64,000 nucleotides of DNA from Methylomonas sp. EFPC3. GTDB lineage: Bacteria > Pseudomonadota > Gammaproteobacteria > Methylococcales > Methylomonadaceae. Positions 8,852 to 18,317 of the stretch are shown one piece after another. A model generated the notes under the pieces. The model saw only the letters and a list, made by a program, of their open reading frames with translations. It was not told the DNA's origin and did not search any database. The stretch covers positions 372,001 through 436,000 of the forward strand of contig NZ_CP116398.1 in assembly GCF_029643245.1 (NCBI RefSeq), read 5' to 3'. The position numbers and the translations under genes are program-made. The stretch's first letter is position 1. Each line of letters opens with the position of its first letter.

Positions 8852-10045
8852 ATGAAATCTGATGCCAAACGCGTATTGATTTTTGCCGAAGCTGTGACCT
8901 TGGCGCATGTGGCCCGTTGCGCCACCATTGCCGAAGAGTTGTCCGCGTCAGGTAAATATGAGGTGATCTTGGCTGTAGACCAACGTTTTCAAGCGGTTTC
9001 CAGGCCTGCAAAATATCGGCATATAGAGATTGAATCCGTTTTAACCGACGAATTCCTGAAAAAACTAAATAAGGGTTCTCCGCTGTATAGCGTTAAAACT
9101 CTTGAAAAATACGTACAGGAAGAGCTTAGAATTTTCAGCGAGTTTAGCCCCGATTTCGTTATCGGCGATTTCCGGTTGTCACTAGCGATTAGCTGCAGGC
9201 TTGCAGAAATACCTTATGCGACGGTAACCAACGCTTATTGGAGTCCTTACATTGAGACTTCTTATCCGATTCCTGAGTTACCAATAACAAAGATTTTCGG
9301 CGAAGCGGTCGCACAAAAGATGTTCGATCTTGTCCGGCCGGCTGTGTTTGCATTGCATTCCCTAGCTTTTAATCGAGCTTGTAAAAAATTCGGCTTGCCT
9401 CCCTTGGCATACGATATGCGGGAAGTCTATACCCATGCCGATTTCACCCTATATGCTGACATCGAATCTTTGTTTTCGATGCGGGATTTGCCGAAAAATC
9501 ATTTTTTTATAGGTCCGATTTTGTGGTCGGCGGATGTTGATTTGCCTGACTGGTGGTGGAATCTGCCGGAAGACAAACCGATCGTTTTTGTGACTTTAGG
9601 TAGCTCCGGCAACGCCACATTACTGCCGATGATACTTGAAACGCTATCTAAAATGCCGTTGACCGTGGTCTGCGCGACAGCGCAAAGAAGCAATATAGAA
9701 GTCTGCTATCCGAACGTGTTTATTGCCGATTATCTGCCAGCGGAACACGCTGTGAGTAGGTGTGATTTAGTAGTTTGCAACGGTGGCAGTCCGATGGTTT
9801 ATCAGAGTTTGGCATCTAACAAACCTGTGCTTGGCCTTCCGAGCAATCTTGATCAATACCTGATGATGTCAACCCTGCGGCAAAGCGGTAGAGGGTACTT
9901 AATCCGTTCTGGTCAGGCAGATCCTATAACTATTAGACGAGCCGTCGAGCAAGCCCTGACAAATACGCCGGAAAATCTGGCCGGGGAATGTCATTTGCAT
10001 CTCGACAAAATTATTGACTTGATCGAAGGGAAAATGGCCGATTAG
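8852..10045 (+). CDS. Glycosyltransferase, GT1/MGT (UGT-like) family
   Basis: 397 residues. The N-terminal half carries a Rossmann acceptor domain (opening V-L-I-F-A-E-A-V-T-L-A-H-V-A). The C-terminal half has the GT-B donor-binding features: V-T-L-G-S-S-G near 248 and C-N-G-G-S-P-M-V-Y-Q-S near 310-320, corresponding to the UGT 'H-G-G' signature with Asn in place of His. It probably transfers a sugar to a lipid or polyketide-like acceptor. It sits between a PEP-CTERM gene and a convergent polyprenyl-phosphate sugar transferase, so an envelope role is likely. The exact donor and acceptor are unknown. Confidence 0.8.
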   Translation: MKSDAKRVLIFAEAVTLAHVARCATIAEELSASGKYEVILAVDQRFQAVSRPAKYRHIEIESVLTDEFLKKLNKGSPLYSVKTLEKYVQEELRIFSEFSPDFVIGDFRLSLAISCRLAEIPYATVTNAYWSPYIETSYPIPELPITKIFGEAVAQKMFDLVRPAVFALHSLAFNRACKKFGLPPLAYDMREVYTHADFTLYADIESLFSMRDLPKNHFFIGPILWSADVDLPDWWWNLPEDKPIVFVTLGSSGNATLLPMILETLSKMPLTVVCATAQRSNIEVCYPNVFIADYLPAEHAVSRCDLVVCNGGSPMVYQSLASNKPVLGLPSNLDQYLMMSTLRQSGRGYLIRSGQADPITIRRAVEQALTNTPENLAGECHLHLDKIIDLIEGKMAD

Positions 10046-10084
10046 AGATGTGAGCTGGAACGGCTATCGATGATGTCTTTAGCG

Positions 10085-11473
10085 TTATCTTGCTCCCTTA
10101 CCCCACAAAATCACTTCAACCGTACTCAACATGATCGTTAAGTCCAAAAACAGACTGTAGTTCTTGACGTAGTACAAATCATATTGCAGTTTTTGCCGGG
10201 TGTCGTATTCGCTGGCGCCGTAGGGGTAACAAAGTTGAGCCCAGCCGGTGATGCCAGGCTTAACTCGGTGTCGTTCCTTGTAATACGGAATGGTTTCTTC
10301 GAAGCCCCTGACAAATTCCGGTCGTTCCGGTCGGGGGCCGACAAAGCTCATATCCCCTTTAAGGACATTCAATAATTGCGGCAATTCGTCTATCCGGTAT
10401 TTTCGGATGAACTTGCCGACTTTGGTTACACGGTCGTCGCTCTGGCTGGCCCATTGCGCCCCGTTTTTTTCGGCGTCCACCCGCATGCTGCGAAACTTGA
10501 TGACGTCGAATGGAACGTCTCGGTAGCCGACGCGTTTTTGCCGATAAAATACCGGGGCGCCAAAACCGCTTTCCATATAGATGGCCGCTGTCGTCAACAG
10601 CATCAACCACCAACTCACGGCCAGCAGCAACAAGCTGGCGATAATGTCGAAACTGCGTTTGACGATCGGCCTCATGCCGCTGTTGACGAAGCCGTCGGAG
10701 AACATTAGCCAACTTGGGCTGAGGGCGGCGAGAAACACCAGACGTTGTTCCCGTTCGTAGAAAGTCTGCAAGTCCATGACCTGTACGCCGGACATTTTGA
10801 TGTCCAGCAATTCCTCGACGGGTAATTTTTTACGCCTGTCATCCACGGCGATGACGATTTCGTCGACATTTGCCGCGTCAACAATATCGGTCAGCCTGAT
10901 TTTGTCGTTCAATGCAATGGCATGGGGCACCGCGACCGGCTCGTCCTCTAACGTTATGTAGCCTACGATTTCGAAGCCTTTGTATACGTAGCTGGAATTC
11001 ACCACGCTCAGTTCTCCGGCTCTGTCTCCGCAGCCGACTACCAGCACTCGGCGTTTTAAATTTTCCAAGTTTACGAAGCGGTAGAACAGGTAACGGGTAA
11101 GCAGCAGGCCGGAAAAAGAGAATAAGATCGCCGAAATCAACACGCTGCGCGCCAGCATGAGCTCGGGGATGATGTAGTAGGTGAAGGCCAGAATAAATAC
11201 CGCGACGGCGAAACTGACGCTGATCCGTTGCAGGATGTTGTATTCCTCTTTATCCAGTGTTTTACGGTACAGCCCCAATGCGGAACAACTGGTCGTCATG
11301 ATGATTGAAAATACTGCCGCAGATGACGCCAATTCCGGTTGCGAGTACCAAGAGGCCGTGTAAAGAAACCGGACTGCAGCTCCGATATACATGGCCGAGT
11401 AGAACACTATGGCTTCGGCCAGCAGGAGCCACAGGTAAGCCGTCGATATGTAATGCCGAAATATTCTGATCAT
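10085..11473 (-). CDS. Exopolysaccharide polyprenyl glycosylphosphotransferase (PEP-CTERM-associated EpsB/WcaJ type)
   Basis: 462 residues. Four to five N-terminal membrane helices (about 10-125) are followed by a CoA-binding-like Rossmann domain (G-C-G-D-R-A-G near 148) and, after one more helix near 275-295, the C-terminal sugar-transferase domain with K-F-R-S-M-R, D-E-L-P-Q-L-L-N and P-G-I-T-G-W-A-Q motifs. These enzymes load the first sugar phosphate onto undecaprenyl phosphate and so start EPS repeat-unit synthesis at the cytoplasmic face. Homologues co-occur with exosortase/PEP-CTERM systems, consistent with the neighbours. It starts 28 bases after the protease gene ends and probably shares its transcript. 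Confidence 0.88.
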   Translation of the reverse strand: MIRIFRHYISTAYLWLLLAEAIVFYSAMYIGAAVRFLYTASWYSQPELASSAAVFSIIMTTSCSALGLYRKTLDKEEYNILQRISVSFAVAVFILAFTYYIIPELMLARSVLISAILFSFSGLLLTRYLFYRFVNLENLKRRVLVVGCGDRAGELSVVNSSYVYKGFEIVGYITLEDEPVAVPHAIALNDKIRLTDIVDAANVDEIVIAVDDRRKKLPVEELLDIKMSGVQVMDLQTFYEREQRLVFLAALSPSWLMFSDGFVNSGMRPIVKRSFDIIASLLLLAVSWWLMLLTTAAIYMESGFGAPVFYRQKRVGYRDVPFDVIKFRSMRVDAEKNGAQWASQSDDRVTKVGKFIRKYRIDELPQLLNVLKGDMSFVGPRPERPEFVRGFEETIPYYKERHRVKPGITGWAQLCYPYGASEYDTRQKLQYDLYYVKNYSLFLDLTIMLSTVEVILWGKGAR

Positions 11474-11501
11474 GGTTTGAGCTTTCGCCGGTTCCGGACA
11501 G

Positions 11502-12281
11502 TTATCGGGCAGGGCCCTGTTCTAACAATGTTTTAATGTGTTCGGACGGAATCGCATAAGTGATGCCGCTGGGGTTTGAAATCGCATTTTCCTTACTGCC
11601 CTGGACAAACACTTTATTGATTATGCCGACGACTTTACCGGACTTTAGATCGTAGAGCGGGCTGCCGCTATTGCCCGGATAGGCAGTTGCATCCAGTTGG
11701 AAAATGTCGAAGGGGGTCTGCAGGCGTTTCAGCATGTTGACGTTCAGTTGATTGCTGGCAACAGCCGGAATGGCATTGGGCGATATAGCCGCAATAATGC
11801 TACGGTGCGTCACCGGATACAGACCCAAAACCATGCCAATCGGATAACCGGTGAAGGCGTATTGCTCGCCCTCGCGGACGCGTTGCGAATCGCCAATTTC
11901 CAGTGCCGGCAGGGCGCGGCCTTCAACCGTCAATAGCGCTAGGTCGTGGTCTTCGTCGGTCGCACGGAGATCGGCTATTTGCATCTGTTCTTTTTGTTCT
12001 TCGCGGTAAAACACGGCAAACCGCTCCAAATGACCTGCGTCAAGTTTCTTGGCGGTAACGTGAGCATTTGTGATCACCTTTTTGCCGTCTGCCACGGCAA
12101 ATCCAGTTCCAAGCAGGACGCCGCGCGGATTGCGGCTTGGCATATACGTTCCGATTGCCACAATTCCGGGTTTGACCCGGTTTAGTATGTCAGGTAGGTT
12201 CAATTCGCTGGAGCGGCTGCCGTGAGGGAGCAGTAGCAATACCAGTATAGTGACGAGGAGACGCTGTATGCCGAATTTCAT
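11502..12281 (-). CDS. Trypsin-like serine protease, S1C-like, secreted
   Basis: 259 residues. Signal peptide 1-24, then a chymotrypsin fold with a complete triad: H74 (T-N-A-H-V), D113 (D-H-D-L-A-L-L) and S205 (G-N-S-G-S-P). There is no C-terminal PDZ domain, unlike DegP/DegQ. It should act in the periplasm or outside the cell. Its gene is directly upstream of the EPS-initiating sugar transferase on the same strand, which hints at a role in processing EPS or surface proteins. Confidence 0.85.
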   Translation of the reverse strand: MKFGIQRLLVTILVLLLLPHGSRSSELNLPDILNRVKPGIVAIGTYMPSRNPRGVLLGTGFAVADGKKVITNAHVTAKKLDAGHLERFAVFYREEQKEQMQIADLRATDEDHDLALLTVEGRALPALEIGDSQRVREGEQYAFTGYPIGMVLGLYPVTHRSIIAAISPNAIPAVASNQLNVNMLKRLQTPFDIFQLDATAYPGNSGSPLYDLKSGKVVGIINKVFVQGSKENAISNPSGITYAIPSEHIKTLLEQGPAR

Positions 12282-12675
12282 GGTCTATAAGTGCCGGAGA
12301 GCCTTGAGGCCTTGTTTGGTTTAGAGTGTAGCGCAACTTAGTCGAATTGGCATCGCGCTGTAATGGTGTCAGTTTAGGTTTGACGCTCGCGGATGAATGG
12401 ATTTCGCCGGCGGGTTCCGGGTTATATTTCGGCGAAAACCGCTCGGAGCGCACGCCATATCCGACTTCGATAAACGTTAGCAATAGTAGCCAGTAATTAG
12501 GAAGACCTATTTGGCTGGCACTAGTTTGGCGCAGATCGGTGTTTGGCGCAGTGAACTTGTCACTACTAGGACGGTCCATGCAAGCGGAGATAGTAATCCG
12601 TTTCCGGCGGCGAGACGGTAAATTCTGAGATCGGTTTCGATACAGCGATTAACGACGGACCGCCGGATCTTTTAG
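12282..12675. other. 394-base intergenic region between lpxH and protease genes
   Basis: An open minus-strand frame crosses most of this stretch but lacks any recognisable domain or convincing start, so I do not call it a gene. The region must hold the promoter for the protease/sugar transferase operon. I found no GG-N10-GC element and no clear hairpin. Confidence 0.4.
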
Positions 12676-13398
12676 TCAGATTTGCTCTTCGGCAAAACTG
12701 CCGTTTTTCCAACACAACACCCCAGCCGACTCCGGCCGCCAATCCGCGAGCACGTACCGTAGCGCCGGTTCACCGTCCAACATGAACTCGTGACGGTTCG
12801 GCCGATGAGTATGGCCGTGGACCAAGATGCGGCAATTGTACTGGCGCATCGTTTCCATCACGGTGGCTTGGTTGACATCCATGATTTCGTCGGATTTTCC
12901 TCGCTTATGAAAGTAACTGCGCAAACGGTACCAGCGGGCGGCGATCAGCCTTAGCCAAAGCGGTTTGTTCAACACTGAGTCCTGCCATTCGCGACGGCGC
13001 GATTTGATGCGGAACGCTTGATATGCCTCATCGTCGCTGCAAAGTAAATCGCCGTGGGTAAGCAGTATCCGGTGGCCGTCGAGTACGATAACTTCGAAAT
13101 CTCCGATTAGCCTGATTCCGGTTTCGGCACAAAATGCGTCGCCCAACAGAAAGTCCCGGTTGCCTTGTTGTACGAATACTTTTACGCCGGAAGCGGTTAG
13201 TTCCTTAAGCGCCTGTTTGATCGCTCTGGCAGGCCGGGTGTTATCGTCGTCGCCGATCCAGGCGTCGAACAGATCGCCAAGTATATATAGAGCTTCTGCC
13301 TGGGGGGCGCGTTGTTGCAGGAACGCGAAAAAGCGCCGGAGAATTTCGGGTTTCTCCAGCGCCAAATGCAAGTCGGAGATGAATAGGATGTCTTTCAC
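12676..13398 (-). CDS. lpxH: UDP-2,3-diacylglucosamine diphosphatase
   Basis: 240 residues, the usual LpxH length. The calcineurin-like metal site is complete: S-D-L-H (D9, H11), G-D-L-F-D (D42), G-N-R-D (N80), T-H-G-D (H115) and the C-terminal H-G-H-T-H-R. LpxH hydrolyses UDP-2,3-diacylglucosamine to lipid X in lipid A synthesis at the inner face of the inner membrane. It follows the cyclophilin gene on the same strand, the ppiB-lpxH order found in many gammaproteobacteria. Confidence 0.93.
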   Translation of the reverse strand: MKDILFISDLHLALEKPEILRRFFAFLQQRAPQAEALYILGDLFDAWIGDDDNTRPARAIKQALKELTASGVKVFVQQGNRDFLLGDAFCAETGIRLIGDFEVIVLDGHRILLTHGDLLCSDDEAYQAFRIKSRRREWQDSVLNKPLWLRLIAARWYRLRSYFHKRGKSDEIMDVNQATVMETMRQYNCRILVHGHTHRPNRHEFMLDGEPALRYVLADWRPESAGVLCWKNGSFAEEQI

Positions 13399-13437
13399 AA
13401 ACGGGGCCGTGACGGCGATACCGTAACGGCAGGGGCC

Positions 13438-14019
13438 TTATTCCACGATTTCAGCTTTCTCGATGACGATGTCGGTCTTAGGTACGTCCTGATGCATGCC
13501 GCGGTTGCCGGTCGGTTGTTTTGCCATCGCGTCGACTATGTCCATGCCTTCGGTGACTTCGCCGAACACGGCATAGCCCCAGCCGCTGGGGGTCGGGCTG
13601 GTATGGTCCAGAAAAGAATTATCTTTGTAGTTGATAAAAAATTGCGCGGTGGCGGAATGCGGATCGCTGGTGCGCGCCATTGCCAGGGTGCCGCGTTTAT
13701 TTTTCAGGCCATTGTCGGCTTCGTTTTTGATGGGTGCGTTTGTCGTTTTTTGGTTAAACGAGGTATCGAAACCGCCGCCTTGCGCCATAAAGCCGGGAAT
13801 GACCCGGTGGAAAATCGTTCCGTCGTAAAAACCTTGTTTGACGTAAGCGGCGAAGTTTGCTGCGGAGGCCGGAGCCTTTTCGTCCTCCAACTGGATGGCG
13901 ATGGTGCCAAGAGAGGTGGTTAATTTAACTTTGGTGTGTGTATTGGACATTTTATTTTCTGTTGCAAATGAAAGAGTTGAGATTGAAAACAGCATCAAGT
14001 AAACCAGAGTTGCGCGCAT
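13438..14019 (-). CDS. Peptidyl-prolyl cis-trans isomerase, cyclophilin type
   Basis: 193 residues from the ATG at 14019, chosen because GGGAG lies just upstream and the protein then begins with a clear signal peptide ([11 protein letters not shown]...). An earlier in-frame ATG at 14121 would add a charged leader and run almost up to the divergent cysS gene. A further ATG ([10 protein letters not shown]) could give a cytoplasmic form. Cyclophilin motifs [13 protein letters not shown] and G-T-L-A-M-A-R are intact. It catalyses prolyl isomerisation, here probably in the periplasm. lpxH follows. Confidence 0.9.
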   Translation of the reverse strand: MRATLVYLMLFSISTLSFATENKMSNTHTKVKLTTSLGTIAIQLEDEKAPASAANFAAYVKQGFYDGTIFHRVIPGFMAQGGGFDTSFNQKTTNAPIKNEADNGLKNKRGTLAMARTSDPHSATAQFFINYKDNSFLDHTSPTPSGWGYAVFGEVTEGMDIVDAMAKQPTGNRGMHQDVPKTDIVIEKAEIVE

Positions 14020-14132
14020 GACCGCTCCCAAATATAGCTGCAAGCCTTGAATTCTATGTGTTTTTATCTTGAAAGAGAAGTTCGAATCTTGGTAGATTGC
14101 CGGATGTTTTGCCGTCTTCAAGCCTCCTATAC

Positions 14133-15506
14133 ATGTTAAAAATCTACAACACTCTGACCCGCAGCAAGCAAGAATTCGTCCCGAAACAACCCGGAAAAGT
14201 CGGTATGTACGTCTGCGGCATGACCGTCTACGACTACTGCCACATCGGCCATGCCCGGGTGATGGTCGTGTTCGATACGGTGGCGCGTTACCTACGGCAT
14301 TCGGGTTACGAACTGATCTATGTGCGGAATATTACGGATATCGACGACAAGATTATTCAGCGCGCTAACCAGAACGGCGAGGATTTTACGGCACTGACCG
14401 CCCGCTTTATTGATGCGATGCACGAAGATGAACGGGCTTTGGCCGTGCTGCCGCCTGACCGCGAACCCAGAGCAACCCAGTCGATTTCCGAAATCATCAA
14501 CATGATATCGGCATTAATCGACAAGCAATTTGCCTACCTCGGGAGTAACGGCGACGTGTTTTATGCCGTCAACCGGTTTCCGGGGTACGGCAAATTGTCC
14601 GGTAAAAATATCGAAGACTTGAATGCCGGCGAGCGGGTCGATGTCGACGGCGCCAAACGCGATCCGTTGGATTTTGTCCTGTGGAAGACCGCCAAGCCCG
14701 GCGAGCCGGCGTGGGATTCGCCCTGGGGCTCCGGTCGACCCGGCTGGCATATCGAATGCTCGGCGATGTCAACCTGCTGCCTGGGCAACCATTTCGACAT
14801 TCACGGCGGCGGCATGGATCTGCAGTTTCCGCATCACGAAAACGAAATCGCCCAATCCGAGGGCGCTACCGGCGAGCCTTTCGTCAATTACTGGATGCAC
14901 AACGGCTTTGTCCGGGTTAACGAAGAGAAAATGTCCAAATCGTTGGGCAATTTTTTCACGGTGAGGGAAGTGCTGAAACAGTACCGTCCGGAAGTCATCC
15001 GCTTTTTCATTCTGTCCAGTCACTATCGCAGTCCGTTGAATTATTCCGACGAACATTTGGATGAGGCCGGTATCGCCTTGACCCGGCTTTATACCGCGCT
15101 GAGAGGGGTGGATATTGCCGATATCCCCGCAGACGTCGAGTTCAGACAACGCTTCGAGCAGGCGATGGACGACGATTTCAATACGCCGGTCGCACTGGCA
15201 GTGCTGTTCGAATTGGCGCGGGAATTGAACAAAGCCGCGGATAAAACGCTATTGGCCGCCACGTTAAAACAGTTGGCGGCAATTTTGGGCCTGTTGCAAG
15301 ACGATCCGGAACAATTTCTGAAAGGTGGGGCCGGGCAGGGCGGTTTGGACGAAGCGGAGATCGAACGCCTGATAGAGGCACGCAAAGCCGCAAAAGCGCA
15401 AAAAGATTGGGGGCAGGCTGATGCCATTCGCGACCAATTGAAATCTCAGGGCATCTTGCTGGAAGACGTGGCCGGCGGTAACACCACTTGGCGCCGGGAA
15501 GCTTAA
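14133..15506 (+). CDS. cysS: Cysteinyl-tRNA synthetase
   Basis: 457 residues from ATG 14133; the frame is open upstream to 14097, but the family begins [10 protein letters not shown]. The class I signatures are present: HIGH at 37-40 and KMSKS at 266-270. Zinc ligands are C28, the Cys of G-W-H-I-E-C-S-A-M, and the His/Glu of H-H-E-N-E. The gene is divergent from the cyclophilin gene and is followed 8 bases later by fchA. Confidence 0.97.
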   Translation: MLKIYNTLTRSKQEFVPKQPGKVGMYVCGMTVYDYCHIGHARVMVVFDTVARYLRHSGYELIYVRNITDIDDKIIQRANQNGEDFTALTARFIDAMHEDERALAVLPPDREPRATQSISEIINMISALIDKQFAYLGSNGDVFYAVNRFPGYGKLSGKNIEDLNAGERVDVDGAKRDPLDFVLWKTAKPGEPAWDSPWGSGRPGWHIECSAMSTCCLGNHFDIHGGGMDLQFPHHENEIAQSEGATGEPFVNYWMHNGFVRVNEEKMSKSLGNFFTVREVLKQYRPEVIRFFILSSHYRSPLNYSDEHLDEAGIALTRLYTALRGVDIADIPADVEFRQRFEQAMDDDFNTPVALAVLFELARELNKAADKTLLAATLKQLAAILGLLQDDPEQFLKGGAGQGGLDEAEIERLIEARKAAKAQKDWGQADAIRDQLKSQGILLEDVAGGNTTWRREA

Positions 15507-15514
15507 GGAAACAC

Positions 15515-16144
15515 ATGAGCGAAATTAAAGACAAATCGATCGCAACATTTCTCGATGAACTGGCCAGCAAACAAGCCACCCCGGGTGGCGGTAGCGCGGC
15601 GGCGGTTATGGGGGCGCAGGCTGCGGCGTTGATCAGTATGGTTTGCAATCTGACGATAGGAAAGCCGAAATACGTCGAGGTGGAAGCCGAGTTGAAGAAT
15701 TTGCTGATCGAAGCCGAAGCTCTGCGCCAGACGCTGATCGATATGATCAAGGCCGACGTCGACGTATTCGATAAACTGATGGCCAGTTACGGCTTGCCGA
15801 AAGCCAACGATCAGGAAAAAAGCCAGCGGAGCGAGCAAATCCAAATCGTGTTGAAGGAAGCGACGCTGGTGCCCTTGGCCTGTGCCAAGGCGTGTGCAAA
15901 GGCTATCGAGTTGAGCAAAATCGCCGCCGACAAAGGCAATTTGGGCGTGATCAGCGATGCCGGCGTAGCGGTGATGGCCGCCTACGCCGGTTTGAAGAGT
16001 GCAGCTTTGAATGTGCAGATCAATGCCGCCGGTTTGAAAGATCGCGATTTCGCCGATGCCCAACTGGCCGAGCTTGACGGATTGCTGGCGGCGGCAGAAC
16101 AAGCCGCGCTGCACGTTTATCAAACCGTGCAGAGCAAGCTTTAA
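15515..16144 (+). CDS. fchA: Methenyltetrahydrofolate cyclohydrolase (FchA)
   Basis: 209 residues from ATG 15515, which has AAGGA 7 bases upstream; an earlier ATG at 15488 overlaps cysS. The cyclodeaminase/cyclohydrolase helical fold shows T-P-G-G-G-S-A-A-A near residue 20 and D-A-G-V-A-V-M-A-A-Y near 145. In methylotrophs FchA interconverts methenyl-H4F and formyl-H4F, partnering MtdA in assimilatory C1 flux; length and motifs match those enzymes rather than the bifunctional FTCD. It is probably co-transcribed with cysS. Confidence 0.85.
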   Translation: MSEIKDKSIATFLDELASKQATPGGGSAAAVMGAQAAALISMVCNLTIGKPKYVEVEAELKNLLIEAEALRQTLIDMIKADVDVFDKLMASYGLPKANDQEKSQRSEQIQIVLKEATLVPLACAKACAKAIELSKIAADKGNLGVISDAGVAVMAAYAGLKSAALNVQINAAGLKDRDFADAQLAELDGLLAAAEQAALHVYQTVQSKL

Positions 16145-16186
16145 CCGTCACGGCTTTTTGATCGCCGGGTGTTGATCGCATTTAGC

Positions 16187-16855
16187 TTAATTTCGCGAAG
16201 GGAATATGCCTGAAGTCGCGATGCAATACGTCATGCCGACGTAAGGATTGCGTATAGGTACTGGCTGATTCCCGCCGGTGATTCCGATCGATGTGGTCGC
16301 GGTGGCCGATGCGGTCAGGGCTTCCGGAGCCAGCGGCGAGCTGGCTCCCGCGACGTTGCCTGAATAAATGTTGTCCCGAGCGGATGAGGCTGCCAGCACT
16401 TTACCGGCCGGGCTGCTGCTATTGCCGGTCGCATTGACTGTGTTAATGGTGCCGGTAACTTGGACATTGGTGCTGGCGGTATGATTGTGCTGCGGTAACT
16501 GGGTAATATTCAAAACCACGTGTTCCGCCCCGGCTTCTTCGCCGAGGAATACATTGAACAGTCCCGGACCCTGGCCGGCGCCGACTGGAGTTCGCCCGCG
16601 CAGATCCGGCAGAGCGAAGGTGCTGCGGCCGTCGCCGCCGTAAGTCGTACCGAGTAACGAAAACAAGGCGGTGTGACTGGCGATGGGTAGCAGCGAGCCG
16701 TCGGCCGGCAGGTAGTTGCGCGGGCAAAAGTTGAAGGCAAAGGTGCACACTTCACCTATGAAGGGCTCGTTGCCACAGGCTGAGGCGGACATCGGTAAGC
16801 TGGCAGCGGCGATCAGGGCCAGTTTCAGTAGCGGTTTTTTGAAGGGTTTTGACAT
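16187..16855 (-). CDS. Secreted phage tail collar-domain protein (microcystin-dependent protein-like)
   Basis: 222 residues. Signal peptide 1-26, then an E-V-C-T-F-A-F-N-F-C-P-R-N-Y-L-P-A-D-G-type tail-collar domain with the characteristic T-Y-G-G-D-G-R-S-T-F-A-L-P-D-L-R-G-R segment (about 60-85) and an H-N-H-T motif. Bacterial 'MdpB-like' proteins with this domain are not prophage remnants; their role is unclear. The signal peptide marks this one as exported. It begins 33 bases after a PEP-CTERM gene on the same strand and has a GAGGAAA ribosome-binding site, so the two look like an operon. Confidence 0.8.
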   Translation of the reverse strand: MSKPFKKPLLKLALIAAASLPMSASACGNEPFIGEVCTFAFNFCPRNYLPADGSLLPIASHTALFSLLGTTYGGDGRSTFALPDLRGRTPVGAGQGPGLFNVFLGEEAGAEHVVLNITQLPQHNHTASTNVQVTGTINTVNATGNSSSPAGKVLAASSARDNIYSGNVAGASSPLAPEALTASATATTSIGITGGNQPVPIRNPYVGMTYCIATSGIFPSRN

Positions 16856-16888
16856 GTCGGTTTCCTCTTAAATTTAAGTTGTCGGGTC

Positions 16889-17827
16889 TTAACCAGCGAG
16901 CGGGTTGCTACGGCGTTTGGCGGCGAACAGAGCAAGTAAACCGATTGCTGTCAGCATCAAGCTTTCCGGTTCCGGTACGGTCTGGCTGTTTTGTTTGACG
17001 ACCGAGTCGACCGTAATCAGCGTGTTCACCTCACCGCCGAACAAGCCGGAATCGGCCCCGCCTTGCAACAGTACTTCGGGACTGCCGTCCCCTAAACTCA
17101 GCAATTGGCCCGGATTCAATAGAAAGGACAGGATCATAAAGCCGCTGTCGCTTAAGGTGCCACCGAATCCGCTGGCGGTATCAACCAAGTTGTTCGTGAA
17201 TAGAAATTGTTGGTTGCTGTACGTGGTGTCGGACAATCCGCTGGCGAATAACAATTCGCTACCGTCCTCTTTATGCAAGGTGACTTGGGCGCGGGCGAAT
17301 TCGCCGTTATCCGTCGTGGAGCGGACCGAGTCGGTCGCGCTGACCTGATAGCTGAATTGGAACCTTAAATTAACCAGGAAGGCATCGGTGGCCGAATTGT
17401 TCTGCAACGACATCGTATAGTCGCCGAACAACGGATTGACGATAGACGGTTCGCTGTTGGAGCTGCCATTGGCATTGAATTTGATGCCGAAGCCGTCGCC
17501 GATGCTGGTTAGCGTGCCCGAGAGTGGATCGATGCCGTTGATCGCCGCGCCGGTCAAGGTCGTCGTGGTCGTGATGCCGGCCATAATTCTGGTCAATTCC
17601 CCGGCTTGTGTGGCATTGACCGGGTCGGAAGGCGAGCCGGTGCTGTCGAATTCGGCGGAACCTTTGATAACGATGTTCGGATCGAAGCTGGCGGCATGCG
17701 CCGCCCCGATTTGTTGGCCTAACGCCAATCCGATGGCCAAGGCCAAGCTTTTGAAATTGCGGAACGGTCGGTCTGGCGTGGCGGTCGGGTTGGGATTGGC
17801 CGGATTTGGCATGGTGACGGTTTTCAT
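16889..17827 (-). CDS. PEP-CTERM sorting domain-containing surface protein
   Basis: 312 residues from ATG 17827, which has AGAGG 8-12 bases upstream; an in-frame ATG at 17899 would add 24 residues ahead of it. The N-terminal region has an unusually long Pro/Asn-rich n-region and then a hydrophobic core ending A-A-H-A-A. The body is Thr/Asn/Gly/Leu-rich and low in Cys. The C-terminal signal is V-P-E-P-E, a hydrophobic helix and A-K-R-R. It is exported and processed by an exosortase. A sigma-54-like element lies 80-95 bases upstream. The next gene encodes a secreted tail-collar protein. Confidence 0.85.
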   Translation of the reverse strand: MKTVTMPNPANPNPTATPDRPFRNFKSLALAIGLALGQQIGAAHAASFDPNIVIKGSAEFDSTGSPSDPVNATQAGELTRIMAGITTTTTLTGAAINGIDPLSGTLTSIGDGFGIKFNANGSSNSEPSIVNPLFGDYTMSLQNNSATDAFLVNLRFQFSYQVSATDSVRSTTDNGEFARAQVTLHKEDGSELLFASGLSDTTYSNQQFLFTNNLVDTASGFGGTLSDSGFMILSFLLNPGQLLSLGDGSPEVLLQGGADSGLFGGEVNTLITVDSVVKQNSQTVPEPESLMLTAIGLLALFAAKRRSNPLAG

Positions 17828-18317
17828 CGGTTTTTCCTCTTGATTTTTGGCGAAGTAGTTATGAATCGGATCTCGGGCCGGGCCCGAACGGGTTTCCATA
17901 ATCGATAGTCAATTCGTGTGCCAAGGCGGTTTTAGCAGCTCAAGTCATTGGTTTTGCGGTGTTTTGTGGCAGCGGGTTAGCGCGGGCGACAGAGGATGGG
18001 CACGGGATGTCGCGCGATTTACGAAATATCGCGCTTTATGGCGGAGTGTGGCAGCCGATGCGGCCAGGATTGGAGGCTAACAATGAGCGGTTTGACGGCG
18101 GCGGTCGCGAGTGTTGGTCTTGACCATGCTGTGGCACCGTTCTGACGCGACGGCAAACGGCCGGCGCCAAACTATCGATTATTTCACCGGCCGCCGGTGC
18201 AAACTTTGCTTGGTGGGCCGCGCCAACTCGCAGACGGTTTCGGCGGCTACCGCGCCGGGTATAATGCCGGTATCGACCGATAACCTGAGCGCCGTACGCG
18301 GTTTTGCGGAGCAATCC
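17828..18317. other. 490-base divergent region between PEP-CTERM operon and radical SAM gene
   Basis: Contains the sigma-54-like element listed separately at 17908-17923. It also holds a perfect 7-base dyad GCGCGAT-N9-ATCGCGC at 18012-18034, about 100 bases upstream of that element, the distance expected for an enhancer-binding-protein site. Translation is open on the plus strand from 18111, but this is taken as an upstream extension of the radical SAM frame. No other gene seen. Confidence 0.4.
17908..17923 (-). promoter_or_regulatory. Candidate sigma-54 promoter of the PEP-CTERM/tail-collar operon
   Basis: Read on the minus strand: TGGCACACGAATTGAC. It has TGGCAC, then TTGA instead of TTGC, with GG-N10-GA spacing, so it fits the -24 element well and the -12 element imperfectly. 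The leader to the ATG at 17827 would be about 70 bases. Confidence 0.5.

Noticed and set aside
12190-12579. Minus-strand open frame of 129 residues between lpxH and the protease
   Set aside because: Overlaps the protease start, has no recognisable domain, and its composition looks random.
16187-16855. Tail-collar gene considered as prophage remnant
   Set aside because: It has a signal peptide and lies with a PEP-CTERM gene; no other phage gene is present.
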